Positions 53,852 to 62,642 are shown, counted from the stretch's first letter. The stretch is DNA of 64,000 nt from CAXXOK01 sp964640955 (GCA_964640955.1 CAZXJI010000007.1:77715-141714); one strand, 5' to 3'. Notes: a model not told the origin generated them from the sequence alone. Made by a program: numbers and translations.

Positions 53852-54837
53852 TGCAGAATATCAGCGTGCCCTCGTGGATGCTGTGGCTGTTCGGCGGGCT
53901 GATCGTAGCGTTTTTCGTGTTCGGCTTTATCTCCGTTCGGCGCGTGGGCGGCATCAAGCGCTCGTACTTCGCCTCCCCCTACACGGTGTGGATGGTGCTG
54001 TTCACCCTGCTCCCCTGCATCCTGATCGCCTACTACGCCTTCACCGATTCCAGCGGAGCCTTTACGCTGGACAACTTCAAAAACTTCTGGGACAGCAACT
54101 ATTCCGTAAACAAGATCTACGAGCAGATGGGCCCGGAATACGCGGTGCTCGTCAAGCGCGGTACGGTCAACGTGGGCATACTGGTCTACTCGCTGTGGAT
54201 GGCGCTTTTGTGCACCGGCATTTCGCTTTTGCTGGGGTATCCCGCGGCGTACTTCATGGCCGACCGGGAGATGAAGCTGGGTTCGACGCTGGTGGTATTG
54301 TTCATCATTCCCATGTGGATGAACTTCCTCCTGCGCACCGTGGCGTGGATGACGCTGTTGGAGGATCAGGGGCTGATCAACACGCTGCTCAAGGCGCTGG
54401 GCTTCGGCAGCGCGCAGCTGATGTACAACGACGGCGCGGTGCTGCTGGGCATGGTGTACAACTTCCTGCCGTTTATGGTATTTCCCATCTACACGTCGCT
54501 GACCAAGATGGACGGAAAGCTGTTGGAGGCCGCGCAGGACCTGGGCGCCAACCGCATGAACACCTTCTGGCGCGTTACCGCGCCGCTCAGCGTTCCCGGC
54601 GTCATTTCCGGCATCACGATGGTGTTCATGCCGTCGGTCACCACCTTCTTCATTCCCCGCATTCTGGGCGGCGGCAACACCATGATGTTCGGCGATCTGA
54701 TCGAAAACCGCTTCCTGACCGAGGGCAACTGGAACCTCGGCAGCGCGCTGAGCCTGATCATGATGGTGCTGATCCTCATCAGCCTGAGCGTGTTGCGCCG
54801 GGCCGACCCCGAAGGGGAAGGAGGCGGCATCGTATGA
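53848..54837 (+). CDS. potB: Spermidine/putrescine ABC transporter permease PotB
   Basis: The 329-residue protein has six predicted membrane helices (WMLWLFGGLIVAFFVFGFI is extra at the N-terminus). The EAA loop LLEAAQDLGANRMNTFWRVTAPLSVPG lies near residue 225. The sequence NFLLRTVAWMTLLEDQGLIN is typical of PotB. It overlaps potA and potC by four bases each. The additional N-terminal helix before the usual YLWLLLFFLLP-type start is a small oddity. Confidence 0.93.
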
Positions 54838-55607
54838 GGCGTTTCGTGAAAAAGTTCTATCTGGCGCTGATGCTTCTGTTTCTCTACACCCCCATCGCGG
54901 TGTTGATCTTCCAAAGCTTCAACGCCGGCAAAAGCCGCGCCAAGTGGGAAGGCTTCTCGCTTCGGTGGTACGCGGAGCTGTTCCGCGACCAGGCGATCAT
55001 GCGAGCTCTGTACGTGACGCTCTCCATCGCCGTCATCGCCGCGATCATCGCCACGGTGCTGGGAACGCTGGCGGCCATCGGCATCCACGCCATGCGCAAA
55101 CGCCCCCAGTCGGTGATGATGACGCTCACCAACCTGCCCATGACGATGCCCGACATCGTCACCGGCATATCGCTGATGATCCTGTTCACCTTTTCCAAGA
55201 TCGAGCGCGGATACGTGACGATGCTGCTGGCGCATATCACGTTCAACACCCCCTACGTAATCCTCTCGGTGCTGCCCAAGCTGCGGCAGATGAACAAGCA
55301 CACCTACGAGGCGGCGCTGGATCTGGGGGCCGCCCCCTCCTACGCGCTGTGGCACGTGATCCTCCCGGAGATCAGCCCGGGCGTTGTGACGGGGTGCCTG
55401 CTGGCGTTTACGCTGTCGCTGGACGATTTTGTGATCAGCTACTTCACCACCAGCCCCATGGTGCAAAACCTGTCCACCCTCATCTACTCCAAGGCGCGCA
55501 TCGGCATCGAGCCGACGCTCAACGCCCTGAGCGCGCTGATGTTCCTGGCGCTTTTGACGCTTCTGCTGATCGTCAACCGCCGCACCGCCAGAACCGCGCA
55601 AGCCTAG
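54834..55607 (+). CDS. potC: Spermidine/putrescine ABC transporter permease PotC
   Basis: The 257-residue protein starts MRRFVKKFYLALMLLFLYTPIAVLIFQSFN, the usual PotC opening. It carries the EAA motif YEAALDLGAAPSYALWHVILPEI and the LAFTLSLDDFVISYFTT segment near residue 185, both diagnostic for PotC. It overlaps potB by four bases and forms the heterodimeric membrane channel with it. Confidence 0.95.
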   Translation: MRRFVKKFYLALMLLFLYTPIAVLIFQSFNAGKSRAKWEGFSLRWYAELFRDQAIMRALYVTLSIAVIAAIIATVLGTLAAIGIHAMRKRPQSVMMTLTNLPMTMPDIVTGISLMILFTFSKIERGYVTMLLAHITFNTPYVILSVLPKLRQMNKHTYEAALDLGAAPSYALWHVILPEISPGVVTGCLLAFTLSLDDFVISYFTTSPMVQNLSTLIYSKARIGIEPTLNALSALMFLALLTLLLIVNRRTARTAQA

Positions 55608-55662
55608 CGAGCAACGCGAAACGCGTTTCTCATAAATACTGCTGTTCAGGAGGTTTTCGACC

Positions 55663-56700
55663 ATGCGTAAAAGATTTGTCTGTCTCCTACTGGTGCTGCT
55701 TACGCTCTGCCTGCCGCTGGCCGGCGTGGCCGAAGAAGTGGTGAACGTCTTCAACTGGGAGGACTACATCAGCCAGGAGGCGCTGGATCAGTTCACCCAG
55801 GAAACCGGCATCACCGTCAATTACATGAACTTCACCACCAACGAGGACATGATCGTCAAGGTGCGCAACTCCCCCTCGTCGTTCGACGTGGTGTTCCCCT
55901 CGGATTATATGATCGAGCGAATGATCGCGGAGGACCTGCTCGCCCCCATCGATTTTAACAACGTCCCCAACTTCCAGTACATCGAGCAGAGCCTGCTCAA
56001 CCCGACCTACGATCCCACCGGCGCGTACAGCGTGCCCTACATGTGGGGTACCGTGGGCATCCTCTACAACAAGACCATGGTCAGCGAGCCCGTCACCAGC
56101 TGGGGCATCCTGTTTGACACGAAGTACAAAAACAACGTGTTCATGATCGATTCCATCCGCGATTGCCTGGGCGTGACCCTCAAGTACCTGGGCTATTCCA
56201 TGAACACGCGCGATCCGTTGGAATTGAACGCCGCCAAGGAACTGCTGATTCAGCAGAAGAAGGATGGCATCGTGAAGGCCTACCAGGTGGACGAAACCAA
56301 GGACAAGATGGTTGCCGGCGAAGCGGCGCTCGCGCTGGTGTGGAGCGGCGACGCGCAGTACGCCATCGACCTCAACCCCGATCTGGCCTACGTGGTGCCC
56401 GACGAGGGCAGCAACATCTGGGTGGACGGCATGGTGATCCTCAAGGACGCCAAAAACAAGGAAAACGCCGAGAAATTCATCGACTTCATGTGCCGCCCCG
56501 ATATCGCCGCCATGAACTGCGAGGAGATCTGGTATTCGTCCCCCAATACCGGCGCCATCGAGCTGATGGGCACGGAGTACAGCGACAACCTCACCATGAA
56601 CCCCACGCAGGATATCATCGACCGCTGCGAGTTCTTCAACGACATTCAGGATTTTATCGAAATCTACAACGCCATGTGGCTGGAGATCAAGAGCGCCTAA
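55663..56700 (+). CDS. potD: Spermidine/putrescine-binding protein PotD
   Basis: The 345-residue protein has a signal peptide (MRKRFVCLLLVLLTLCLPLAGVA), with cleavage likely before EEVVNVFNWEDYIS. The mature protein shows PotD features (FDVVFPSDYMIERMI; YDPTGAYSVPYMWGTVGILYN; AGEAALALVWSGDAQYA). The residues preceding the signal-region Cys (LTL-C) do not form a lipobox, so membrane anchoring is uncertain. It delivers polyamine to PotBC. AGGAGGTTTTCGACC precedes the ATG, and a terminator follows. Confidence 0.95.
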   Translation: MRKRFVCLLLVLLTLCLPLAGVAEEVVNVFNWEDYISQEALDQFTQETGITVNYMNFTTNEDMIVKVRNSPSSFDVVFPSDYMIERMIAEDLLAPIDFNNVPNFQYIEQSLLNPTYDPTGAYSVPYMWGTVGILYNKTMVSEPVTSWGILFDTKYKNNVFMIDSIRDCLGVTLKYLGYSMNTRDPLELNAAKELLIQQKKDGIVKAYQVDETKDKMVAGEAALALVWSGDAQYAIDLNPDLAYVVPDEGSNIWVDGMVILKDAKNKENAEKFIDFMCRPDIAAMNCEEIWYSSPNTGAIELMGTEYSDNLTMNPTQDIIDRCEFFNDIQDFIEIYNAMWLEIKSA

Positions 56701-56715
56701 CCGGCTGAACGGTTC

Positions 56716-56763
56716 GCACGCAAAACCCGCGGATGGCGCAATGCCTTCCGCGGGTTTTGTGCG
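56716..56763. terminator. Terminator after potD
   Basis: CGCAAAACCCGCGGA and TCCGCGGGTTTTGTGCG form a long stem with A and T runs at its base. It works for potD and possibly for the convergent metal-binding protein gene. Confidence 0.85.
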
Positions 56764-56779
56764 TTTCATACGCCCGGTT

Positions 56780-56989
56780 TTACCGGATGCCGGTCACTTC
56801 GTACCCGGCTTCCGCTACGGCGTCCTTCAGCGCATCGTCCGTTACGGACGCGTCGAGGACGACTCTGGCGTTTTTCGCTTTCAGGTCGACCACGGCGCTT
56901 TTGACGCCCGCGAGCCGGGAAAGGGCTTCCTCCACGTGCATCTTGCAGTGGTTGCAGCTCATGCCTTCGATCAGAATCGTCTTTTCCAT
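56780..56989 (-). CDS. Heavy-metal-associated (CopZ-like) protein
   Basis: The 69-residue protein is a single HMA domain, starting MEKTILIEGMSCNHCKMHVEEAL, with the metal-binding MSCNHC motif at about 10-15, and ending DAVAEAGYEVTGIR. It should bind Cu(I) or a similar soft metal and hand it to a P-type ATPase. No copper ATPase is nearby. ATG 56989 has GAAGGGAGGGAACAGC upstream. The metal identity is inferred. Confidence 0.88.
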   Translation of the reverse strand: MEKTILIEGMSCNHCKMHVEEALSRLAGVKSAVVDLKAKNARVVLDASVTDDALKDAVAEAGYEVTGIR

Positions 56990-57123
56990 GCTGTTCCCTC
57001 CTTCGGGTCGGCGGCGTTCGCCTCCGCCATGGCTATACCCTTCGTTATCCGCGTTGAAACCGGGCAGGATAACCGGCCGTAAAAGGAGAAAACATACCCT
57101 TGAAACGATCAAGGAGGATTTGT

Positions 57124-57858
57124 ATGCAAACGATGCCCGTTGTCGGCGTATCCGGCAGCATTCAAAACGACGAATACAAGCAGTACATTCCGCGCGTTTA
57201 CCTGCGCAGCGTCCTTTCGTCCGGATCGATCCCCGTTTTGCTGAGCCTGGACATGGACGAGCCCCAAATCGCCGCGTGCCTGCGCGATCTGGACGGCCTG
57301 CTGCTGGCCGGCGGCAACGACGTGGACCCCATGCTCTTCGGCGAGCCGCCCGCCCCGGAATTGAAACAGGTCGATCCCCTGCGCGACCGGTTCGAAATCG
57401 CCCTGATCCGGGAAGCGTACCGGCAGGCTATGCCGATCCTCGCCATCTGCCGCGGCATCCAGACGCTGAACGTGGCGCTGGGCGGCTCCCTTTATCAAGA
57501 TCTGCCCACGCAGTACACGTCGCCCGACGGCGGGCGCGCCATATTGCATAACCAGACGGCCCCGCCGCGGGAGCCCTCGCACCGCGTGTATTTCCCCGAG
57601 GCTTCTCCGCTGCGCGCCGTGTTCGGGCAGGAGTCCGTGAAAGTCAATTCCCTGCACCACCAGGCGATCAAAAAGCTGGCCGATCCGCTCGCCGTGTGCG
57701 CCACGGCGCGGGACGGCGTGGTGGAAGCGGTGTACGATACGCAAAAGCCCTTCGTCTGGGGCGTGCAGTGGCATCCCGAGCGCATGGAGAACGGCGCGCC
57801 GATCTTCGGCGCCTTTTCCCGGGCCTGCGCCGCGTACGCCGGCGGGAAGGGAAGGTAA
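57124..57858 (+). CDS. C26-family gamma-glutamyl hydrolase (PuuD-like glutamine-amidotransferase fold)
   Basis: The 244-residue protein has the class I amidotransferase triad: nucleophile Cys in ILAICRGIQTLNVALGG (about 102), and His-Glu in WGVQWHPERME (about 219-221). The early GLLLAGGNDVDPMLFGE is characteristic of peptidase C26/PuuD, which hydrolyses gamma-glutamyl-GABA in polyamine breakdown. Its position just after the pot operon fits this, but it could serve another gamma-glutamyl substrate. AAGGAGGATTTGT precedes the ATG. Confidence 0.87.
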   Translation: MQTMPVVGVSGSIQNDEYKQYIPRVYLRSVLSSGSIPVLLSLDMDEPQIAACLRDLDGLLLAGGNDVDPMLFGEPPAPELKQVDPLRDRFEIALIREAYRQAMPILAICRGIQTLNVALGGSLYQDLPTQYTSPDGGRAILHNQTAPPREPSHRVYFPEASPLRAVFGQESVKVNSLHHQAIKKLADPLAVCATARDGVVEAVYDTQKPFVWGVQWHPERMENGAPIFGAFSRACAAYAGGKGR

Positions 57859-57859
57859 G

Positions 57860-58399
57860 GTGAAGGAATACTTCGACCTGTTTTTCTCCTTCATGCTCGT
57901 CGGGGTGATGACCTTCGGCGGCGGGTATGCGATGCTGCCGATGCTCACGCGGGAGATCGTGGAGAAGCACCGCTGGGCGACGCAGGAGGAACTGCTGGAT
58001 TATTTCGCCATCGGGCAGTGCACGCCCGGGGTGATCGCCGTAAACACCGCCACGTTCATCGGCTATCGCCGGCGCGGCGTGCCGGGGGCGACGGTCGCCA
58101 CGCTGGGGGTCGTTCTGCCTTCGCTGGTCATCATCGTCGCGATCGCCATGTTTTTAAGCAATTTTATGGACATCGAGTGGATCGCCCACGCCTTCGCGGG
58201 CATCCGCATCGCGGTGTGTGCGCTGATCGCCTCCACCGTCCTCAAGCTGTTCAAGGCCAGCGCAAACAGCTGGCTCAAGGCCGGGATCGCCGTGGTTTCC
58301 TTTCTGTGCGTCGCGCTGATCGGCCTTTCCCCCATCTACGTCACCGTTATCTTCGCCGTGTTCGGCGCCTTCTTTTACGGAAGGGGGCGCACGGCGTGA
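57860..58399 (+). CDS. Chromate-transporter-family half protein 1
   Basis: The 179-residue membrane protein contains the CHR motif FMLVGVMTFGGGYAMLPML, LLDYFAIGQCTPGVIAVNTATFIGY and several hydrophobic helices. Short-chain ChrA proteins function as pairs. The start is GTG 57860, two bases after the preceding stop. It overlaps the second half by four bases. Chromate efflux is the family name; the natural substrate in anaerobes is unproven. Confidence 0.87.
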   Translation: MKEYFDLFFSFMLVGVMTFGGGYAMLPMLTREIVEKHRWATQEELLDYFAIGQCTPGVIAVNTATFIGYRRRGVPGATVATLGVVLPSLVIIVAIAMFLSNFMDIEWIAHAFAGIRIAVCALIASTVLKLFKASANSWLKAGIAVVSFLCVALIGLSPIYVTVIFAVFGAFFYGRGRTA

Positions 58400-58953
58400 C
58401 GCTGCTTTTGCTGGCGTACGAGTTTTTCAAGGCGGGGTTGTTCGCCATCGGCGGAGGGCTGACGACGCTCCCCTACCTTATGGAGATGTCCCAGGTTCAT
58501 CCGGACTGGTTTTCCATCGACGAACTGATGAACATGATCGCCGTGTCGGAGTCCACGCCGGGGCCCATCGGCGTCAACATGGCCAGCTTCGTGGGCTACC
58601 ACGTTTCCGGCATCGCGGGCGCGGTGGTCGCCACGTTTTCGCTGATTCTGCCCTCCTACCTGATCATCCTGATCGTGGTGCGCATCCTCGACCGGTTTCG
58701 CACCAACCGCCGCATTGGCGGCGGGCTGGAGGGCCTGCGCCCGGCGGTGACGGGGCTGATCGCGGCGGCCGGGTTTTCGGTCTTGCGGGCGTCGCTCTTC
58801 CGCAGCGTCGGCGGGACGGCGCAGTTCCAGTGGATTGCGTTTCTTTTGTTCCTGGGCTTCTTTGCCGCCATGCAGTTCAAGCCGCTCAAGCGGGTGCATC
58901 CCATCGCCTATATTGTCGTTGGAGCCGTTTTGGGCGTGGCACTGCAGTTGTAG
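58396..58953 (+). CDS. Chromate-transporter-family half protein 2
   Basis: The 185-residue membrane protein has FKAGLFAIGGGLTTLPYLMEM and LMNMIAVSESTPGPIGVNMASFVGY, matching the CHR motif of its neighbour in a diverged form. GTG 58396 overlaps the upstream stop (GTGA). The two halves presumably form an antiparallel heterodimer. Confidence 0.87.
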   Translation: MTLLLLAYEFFKAGLFAIGGGLTTLPYLMEMSQVHPDWFSIDELMNMIAVSESTPGPIGVNMASFVGYHVSGIAGAVVATFSLILPSYLIILIVVRILDRFRTNRRIGGGLEGLRPAVTGLIAAAGFSVLRASLFRSVGGTAQFQWIAFLLFLGFFAAMQFKPLKRVHPIAYIVVGAVLGVALQL

Positions 58954-58987
58954 CGGCACAAAAATAAAAACTGAAAATCCGACAAAA

Positions 58988-59048
58988 GTTATTGACATAT
59001 GCCATTAACCGTGTTAAGCTATGCACGTAAATGGCATATGTCAATAAC
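58988..59048 (+). promoter_or_regulatory. Promoter with paired operators for the ORP-like cluster
   Basis: TTGACA (58992-58997) and TAAGCT (59015-59020) are 17 bases apart. Two 19-base arms, 58988-59006 and 59030-59048, are perfect inverted copies. Each contains the near-palindrome TGACATATGCCA or its complement. One covers the -35 and the other lies just after the predicted start, an arrangement typical of tight repression, possibly with looping. Confidence 0.75.
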
Positions 59049-59066
59049 GTAAAGGAGGTGGCGACA

Positions 59067-59282
59067 ATGCCGAATATGGATGGAACGGGCCCCCGCTTCA
59101 ACGCGCCACGCGGTTACGGCCGCGGCATGGGTATGTGCGGGCGCGGCTTCGGCCCCCGGGACGGCCGCGGTTTGGGCGTTTGCCGTTTTACGGCGACGGA
59201 TAGCCCGGAAGCGCTGAAGGCGTATAAGGCCGCGCTGGAAGCGCGGCTGGCCGAAGTGGACAAAAAGCTTAGCACACTGTAA
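59067..59282 (+). CDS. DUF5320-like small Gly/Arg-rich protein
   Basis: The 71-residue protein has a Gly/Arg/Met-rich first half (GYGRGMGMCGRGFGPRDGRGLG) and a helical second half (SPEALKAYKAALEARLAEVDKKL). That matches the DUF5320 type found beside NifX and MinD-type ATPase genes. ATG 59067 has AAAGGAGGTGGCG upstream. It is the first gene of the cluster. The function is unknown; two Cys in the first part might bind metal or a cluster. Confidence 0.75.
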   Translation: MPNMDGTGPRFNAPRGYGRGMGMCGRGFGPRDGRGLGVCRFTATDSPEALKAYKAALEARLAEVDKKLSTL

Positions 59283-59406
59283 ACGACGGCCCCCGTTCGG
59301 GGGCGCGCGCAGGGAACGGACGGGCGCCGAAAGGCAATCGGCCGCGCCGGAAAGACCGGAGGACGCTTCGGTCTCTCCCCCCCTGCGACCCGGAAGGAAG
59401 ATGATC

Positions 59407-59787
59407 ATGCCGAGGCCCAGAAAATGGCGAACGGTCTGCTGCCTGCCGCAGGTGAACGAGTTCGTTCCCGCCGGCGCGGCCCGCTGCCCGCACGACCCAG
59501 TGGTGATGACGGTGGACGAGTACGAAACCATCCGTCTCATCGACAACGAGGACTTCTCCCAGGAGGAGTGCAGCGGGTATATGGATATCGCGCGCACGAC
59601 GGTGCAGCAGATTTACAACAACGCCCGCAAGAAGATCGCCCTCGCGCTGGTGGAGGGCCGGGCGCTGCGAATTGAAGGCGGCGACTACCGCCTGTGCGAC
59701 GGCAGCGCGCCCCATCCGGGTTGCGGAGGCTGCCGCAGGCATCGCCGCGGGCGGTGCCAGACGATGATGGAGGAGGATAAACCATGA
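59407..59787 (+). CDS. DUF134-family DNA-binding regulator
   Basis: The 126-residue protein opens MPRPRKWRTVCCLPQVNEFVPAG and has a sigma-region-4-like HTH (TVDEYETIRLIDNEDFSQEECSGYMDIARTTVQQIYNNARKKIALAL, about 35-82). The C-terminus is Cys/His-rich (HPGCGGCRRHRRGRCQ), a likely metal or cluster site. ATG 59407 is chosen for spacing from GGAAGGAAG and the family start. DUF134 proteins accompany NifX-type genes, and this one is the obvious candidate regulator of the operators at 58988-59048. Confidence 0.88.
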   Translation: MPRPRKWRTVCCLPQVNEFVPAGAARCPHDPVVMTVDEYETIRLIDNEDFSQEECSGYMDIARTTVQQIYNNARKKIALALVEGRALRIEGGDYRLCDGSAPHPGCGGCRRHRRGRCQTMMEEDKP

Positions 59788-60146
59788 AAGTTGCCGTTCC
59801 TACGGATGAAATGAGTGCCAATACCGCAGTCTGCGTGTCCTTCGGCCGCGCGCCGTATTTCCTGATACGGGATACCGAAACCGGCGCCGGCGCGTTCCAC
59901 ACCAACCCGGCCGCCGCCGCCACGGGCGGCGCGGGCGTAAAGGCCGCCCAGTTCCTGGCCGATCGCGCCGTGAACGCGCTGATCACCGTGCGCGCGGGCG
60001 AAAACGCGGCCGAGTTGCTGACGGCCGCGGGCGTTACGGTGTGGAAGGCCGCGGAGGGCACGGCCGAGGACAACCTCAAGGCTTTTACGGAAGGGAAACT
60101 GCCACGGATGACGCAATTCTCCGCGGGGTTCCACGGAAAGCAATGA
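59784..60146 (+). CDS. NifX/NifB-type (dinitrogenase Fe-Mo cofactor) domain protein 1
   Basis: The 120-residue protein shows the fold: MKVAVPTDEMSANTAVCVSFGRAPYFLIRD, a Gly-rich GGAGVKAAQFLADRAVNALITV and the C-terminal helix. Related single-domain proteins, including the orange protein ORP, hold metal clusters. It overlaps its neighbours by four bases on both sides (ATGA), showing a tight operon. No nitrogenase genes are present, so nitrogen fixation is not implied. Confidence 0.88.
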   Translation: MKVAVPTDEMSANTAVCVSFGRAPYFLIRDTETGAGAFHTNPAAAATGGAGVKAAQFLADRAVNALITVRAGENAAELLTAAGVTVWKAAEGTAEDNLKAFTEGKLPRMTQFSAGFHGKQ

Positions 60147-60997
60147 AAGTGGCGGTATTGAGCGGCAAGGGCGGCGCGGGCAAAACCTTCGTGTCCGTTA
60201 ACCTGGCCGTGACGGCCGGGCGCGCGACCTATATCGACTGCGACGTGGAGGAGCCCGACGGACGCCTGTTCCTGAAGCCCTCGGATACGGCCGCAAGCGA
60301 CGTATCCACCATGCTCCCCAATTTCAGCCTGCAAAAATGCACCGGCTGCCGCAAGTGCGTGAATTTCTGCCGTTTCAACGCCCTGGCGTTCATCGGCGGC
60401 AAGCCCCGCGTCTATAGCGAGATATGCCATTCCTGCGGCGGCTGCGCGCTGGTCTGCCCGTCGGACGCCGTGTGGGAGGAGCCGCGCCCCGTGGGCCGCG
60501 TGGAAGTCGGCACAAGCGGCGAAGTGACCGTGGTGACGGGCGTCATGAACCTGGGCGAGGCATCGGCGGTGCCCACGATCAAGGCGGCGCTTCAAAAGGG
60601 GCTTTCCGCCAAGGCCGAATGGACCGTTATCGATTGTCCTCCCGGCAGCGGTTGCGCGGTGATGGAAAGCGTATCCGCCGCGGATTACTGCCTGCTGGTG
60701 GCCGAACCGACGGCCTTCGGGCTGCACAATATGAAAATGGTGCACGAGCTGGCCCGGCTCCTGCACAAGCCCTGCGGCGTGGTGGTCAACAAATCTTCCG
60801 GCGCGTACCCGCCACTTACCGCGTACTGCGAGGCGAACGGGCTGTCCGTGCTGTGCGAATTTCCCTACCGCGAGGCCGTCGCAACCCTCAACGCGAAAGG
60901 GGAAATCGCCTGCGAGAAAGACGCGGAAACGGAGCGGCGGTTCGCGGCGCTGCTGACGGCGGTGCGCGGGGAGGTGGAAGCATGCGCAAACTGCTGA
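60143..60997 (+). CDS. MinD-type ATPase with inserted ferredoxin domain, paralogue 1
   Basis: The 284-residue P-loop ATPase has the deviant Walker A GKGGAGKT (about 8-15) and CDVEEPDGRLFL. Two inserted [4Fe-4S] motifs follow, CTGCRKCVNFC and CHSCGGCALVCP (about 65-110), and then the Walker B-like TVIDCPPGSGCAVME. Such proteins are predicted to use ATP to assemble or insert a metal-sulfur cluster. It overlaps the next gene, a paralogue, by 16 bases. Confidence 0.9.
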   Translation: MKVAVLSGKGGAGKTFVSVNLAVTAGRATYIDCDVEEPDGRLFLKPSDTAASDVSTMLPNFSLQKCTGCRKCVNFCRFNALAFIGGKPRVYSEICHSCGGCALVCPSDAVWEEPRPVGRVEVGTSGEVTVVTGVMNLGEASAVPTIKAALQKGLSAKAEWTVIDCPPGSGCAVMESVSAADYCLLVAEPTAFGLHNMKMVHELARLLHKPCGVVVNKSSGAYPPLTAYCEANGLSVLCEFPYREAVATLNAKGEIACEKDAETERRFAALLTAVRGEVEACANC

Positions 60998-61854
60998 TTC
61001 TGAGCGGCAAGGGCGGCACCGGCAAAACCACCACGGCTGCGGCGTTCATCCGCTTCTCCGAGGCAAAGGCCTTCGCGGATTGCGACGTGGACGCGCCCAA
61101 CCTGCACCTGGTTACGCACACGGACGCCGAACCCGAGCGCGCGGATTTCCTGGGCTCGCAAAAGGCGGCGATCGACCCCGAAAAGTGCGTCGGCTGCGGC
61201 GCCTGCCGACAGGCGTGCCGGTTCGACGCCATCGCGTGTGAGAACGGCCGCTGCGCGGTGAACGAATACCTTTGCGAGGGCTGCGGCGTATGCGAATTCG
61301 TCTGCCCCAACGGCGCGGCGGCCCTGCGCGACGACGTAGCCGGCGTGCGCACCCTGTACCGGGGCGAACGCGTCTTTTCCACCGCGACGCTGAAGATGGG
61401 CCGCGGCAATTCCGGCAAGCTGGTGACCGAAGTCAAGAAGGCGCTTTTCCAGGCCGCGCCGGACGCGCCCCTTACGGTGATCGACGGTTCCCCCGGCGTC
61501 GGCTGCCCGGTCATCGCCTCCGTAAGCGGCGTCGATCTGGTGCTGATCGTCGCCGAGCCCTCGCTCTCCGGCATCAGCGACATGAAGCGCATTCTGAAAA
61601 CCGCGGCGATCCTCGGCACGCGCGCTGCCGTATGCGTTAACAAGGCCGATGTGAGCGCCGAAAACACCGAGGCGATCCATACCCTGTGCGACGACCACGG
61701 CATCCCTTTCGCGGGAACGATTCCCTTCGATCCCGCGGTCGCCGAAGCCGTCAACGAGGGCAAATCCGTCGCCGACGTTCCCTGCCCCGCACGGGAGGCT
61801 TTACAGGAGGTGTATAATCTAACCATGAAGCTTCTTGGAGGTGAGGGACCCTGA
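60982..61854 (+). CDS. MinD-type ATPase with inserted ferredoxin domain, paralogue 2
   Basis: The 290-residue protein shares the same plan: Walker A GKGGTGKT, CDVDAPNLHLV, clusters CVGCGACRQAC and CEGCGVCEFVCP, and VIDGSPGVGCPVIASVSG. The two paralogues probably act as a heterodimer, as DVU2103 and DVU2104 are thought to in the orange-protein complex. It overlaps the preceding gene by 16 bases and the next gene by four. Confidence 0.9.
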   Translation: MRKLLILSGKGGTGKTTTAAAFIRFSEAKAFADCDVDAPNLHLVTHTDAEPERADFLGSQKAAIDPEKCVGCGACRQACRFDAIACENGRCAVNEYLCEGCGVCEFVCPNGAAALRDDVAGVRTLYRGERVFSTATLKMGRGNSGKLVTEVKKALFQAAPDAPLTVIDGSPGVGCPVIASVSGVDLVLIVAEPSLSGISDMKRILKTAAILGTRAAVCVNKADVSAENTEAIHTLCDDHGIPFAGTIPFDPAVAEAVNEGKSVADVPCPAREALQEVYNLTMKLLGGEGP

Positions 61855-62642
61855 AAATCTTCGCACTGATGGAGAATACCCCCTATGTGGAGGGCTTTCT
61901 CTCGGAACACGGGCTGAGCCTTTATATCGAAACGGGAAGCAAGCGCATCCTGTTTGATATGGGTCAGTCGGACGGCTTTGTGATGAACGCCGGGCGTCTG
62001 CATATCGATCTGGCGAAGGTCGACCTTGCGGTACTTTCCCACGGGCATTACGACCATGGCGGCGGGCTACCGTACTTCCTTACGCAGAATGATCACGCGC
62101 CGGTGTACGTAAGCCGGTTCGCCTTCGAGCCGCATTTCGCGGGGGAGGACCGCGATATCGGCCTCGACCCGAAGCTGGCCGAAAACCCGCGGATTATTCC
62201 CGTCCGGGATCGGCTTTCACTCGGCGAAGGGTTGGAGCTGTGCTCCTGCAACGATCTGCCGCGCCCCTACGTAATGGACAGCTACGGCCTCAACGCCAAG
62301 CACGACGGCACGCTCGCGCCGGACACCTTTTTGCACGAGCAGTACCTGATCGTCCGCGAGGGCGGCAAGACGGTCGTTTTCAGCGGCTGCTCCCACAAGG
62401 GTATTCTCAACATCATGCACTGGCTCAAGCCGGACGTGCTGATCGGCGGTTTTCATTTTATGAAGATCGATCCGGCCGGCCCGGACACCTCGGTGCTGGA
62501 CGAAGCGGCGCAGACGCTGACGCAATACGATACCCTCTACTACACCTGCCACTGCACCGGCATTGCCCAGTACGATTACCTGAAGCGGAAGATGGGCAAG
62601 CAGCTGCACTACCTGTCCGCCGGGCAGGAACTGACCCTGTAA
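61851..62642 (+). CDS. MBL-fold metallohydrolase, probably CTG-initiated
   Basis: The 263-residue protein has the metallo-beta-lactamase motif LSHGHYDHGGGLPYF (about 55-70), VFSGCSHKGILN and the later YYTCHCTGIAQYDYL, placing it in the dihydropteroate-synthase-like/PhnP-type MBL group. Opening the frame at CTG 61851 yields MKIFALMENTP, the usual family start, after GGAGGTGA. It also gives a CTGA overlap with the ATPase stop. ATG 61869 is the conventional alternative. Its role in the cluster is unknown. Confidence 0.82.
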   Translation: MKIFALMENTPYVEGFLSEHGLSLYIETGSKRILFDMGQSDGFVMNAGRLHIDLAKVDLAVLSHGHYDHGGGLPYFLTQNDHAPVYVSRFAFEPHFAGEDRDIGLDPKLAENPRIIPVRDRLSLGEGLELCSCNDLPRPYVMDSYGLNAKHDGTLAPDTFLHEQYLIVREGGKTVVFSGCSHKGILNIMHWLKPDVLIGGFHFMKIDPAGPDTSVLDEAAQTLTQYDTLYYTCHCTGIAQYDYLKRKMGKQLHYLSAGQELTL

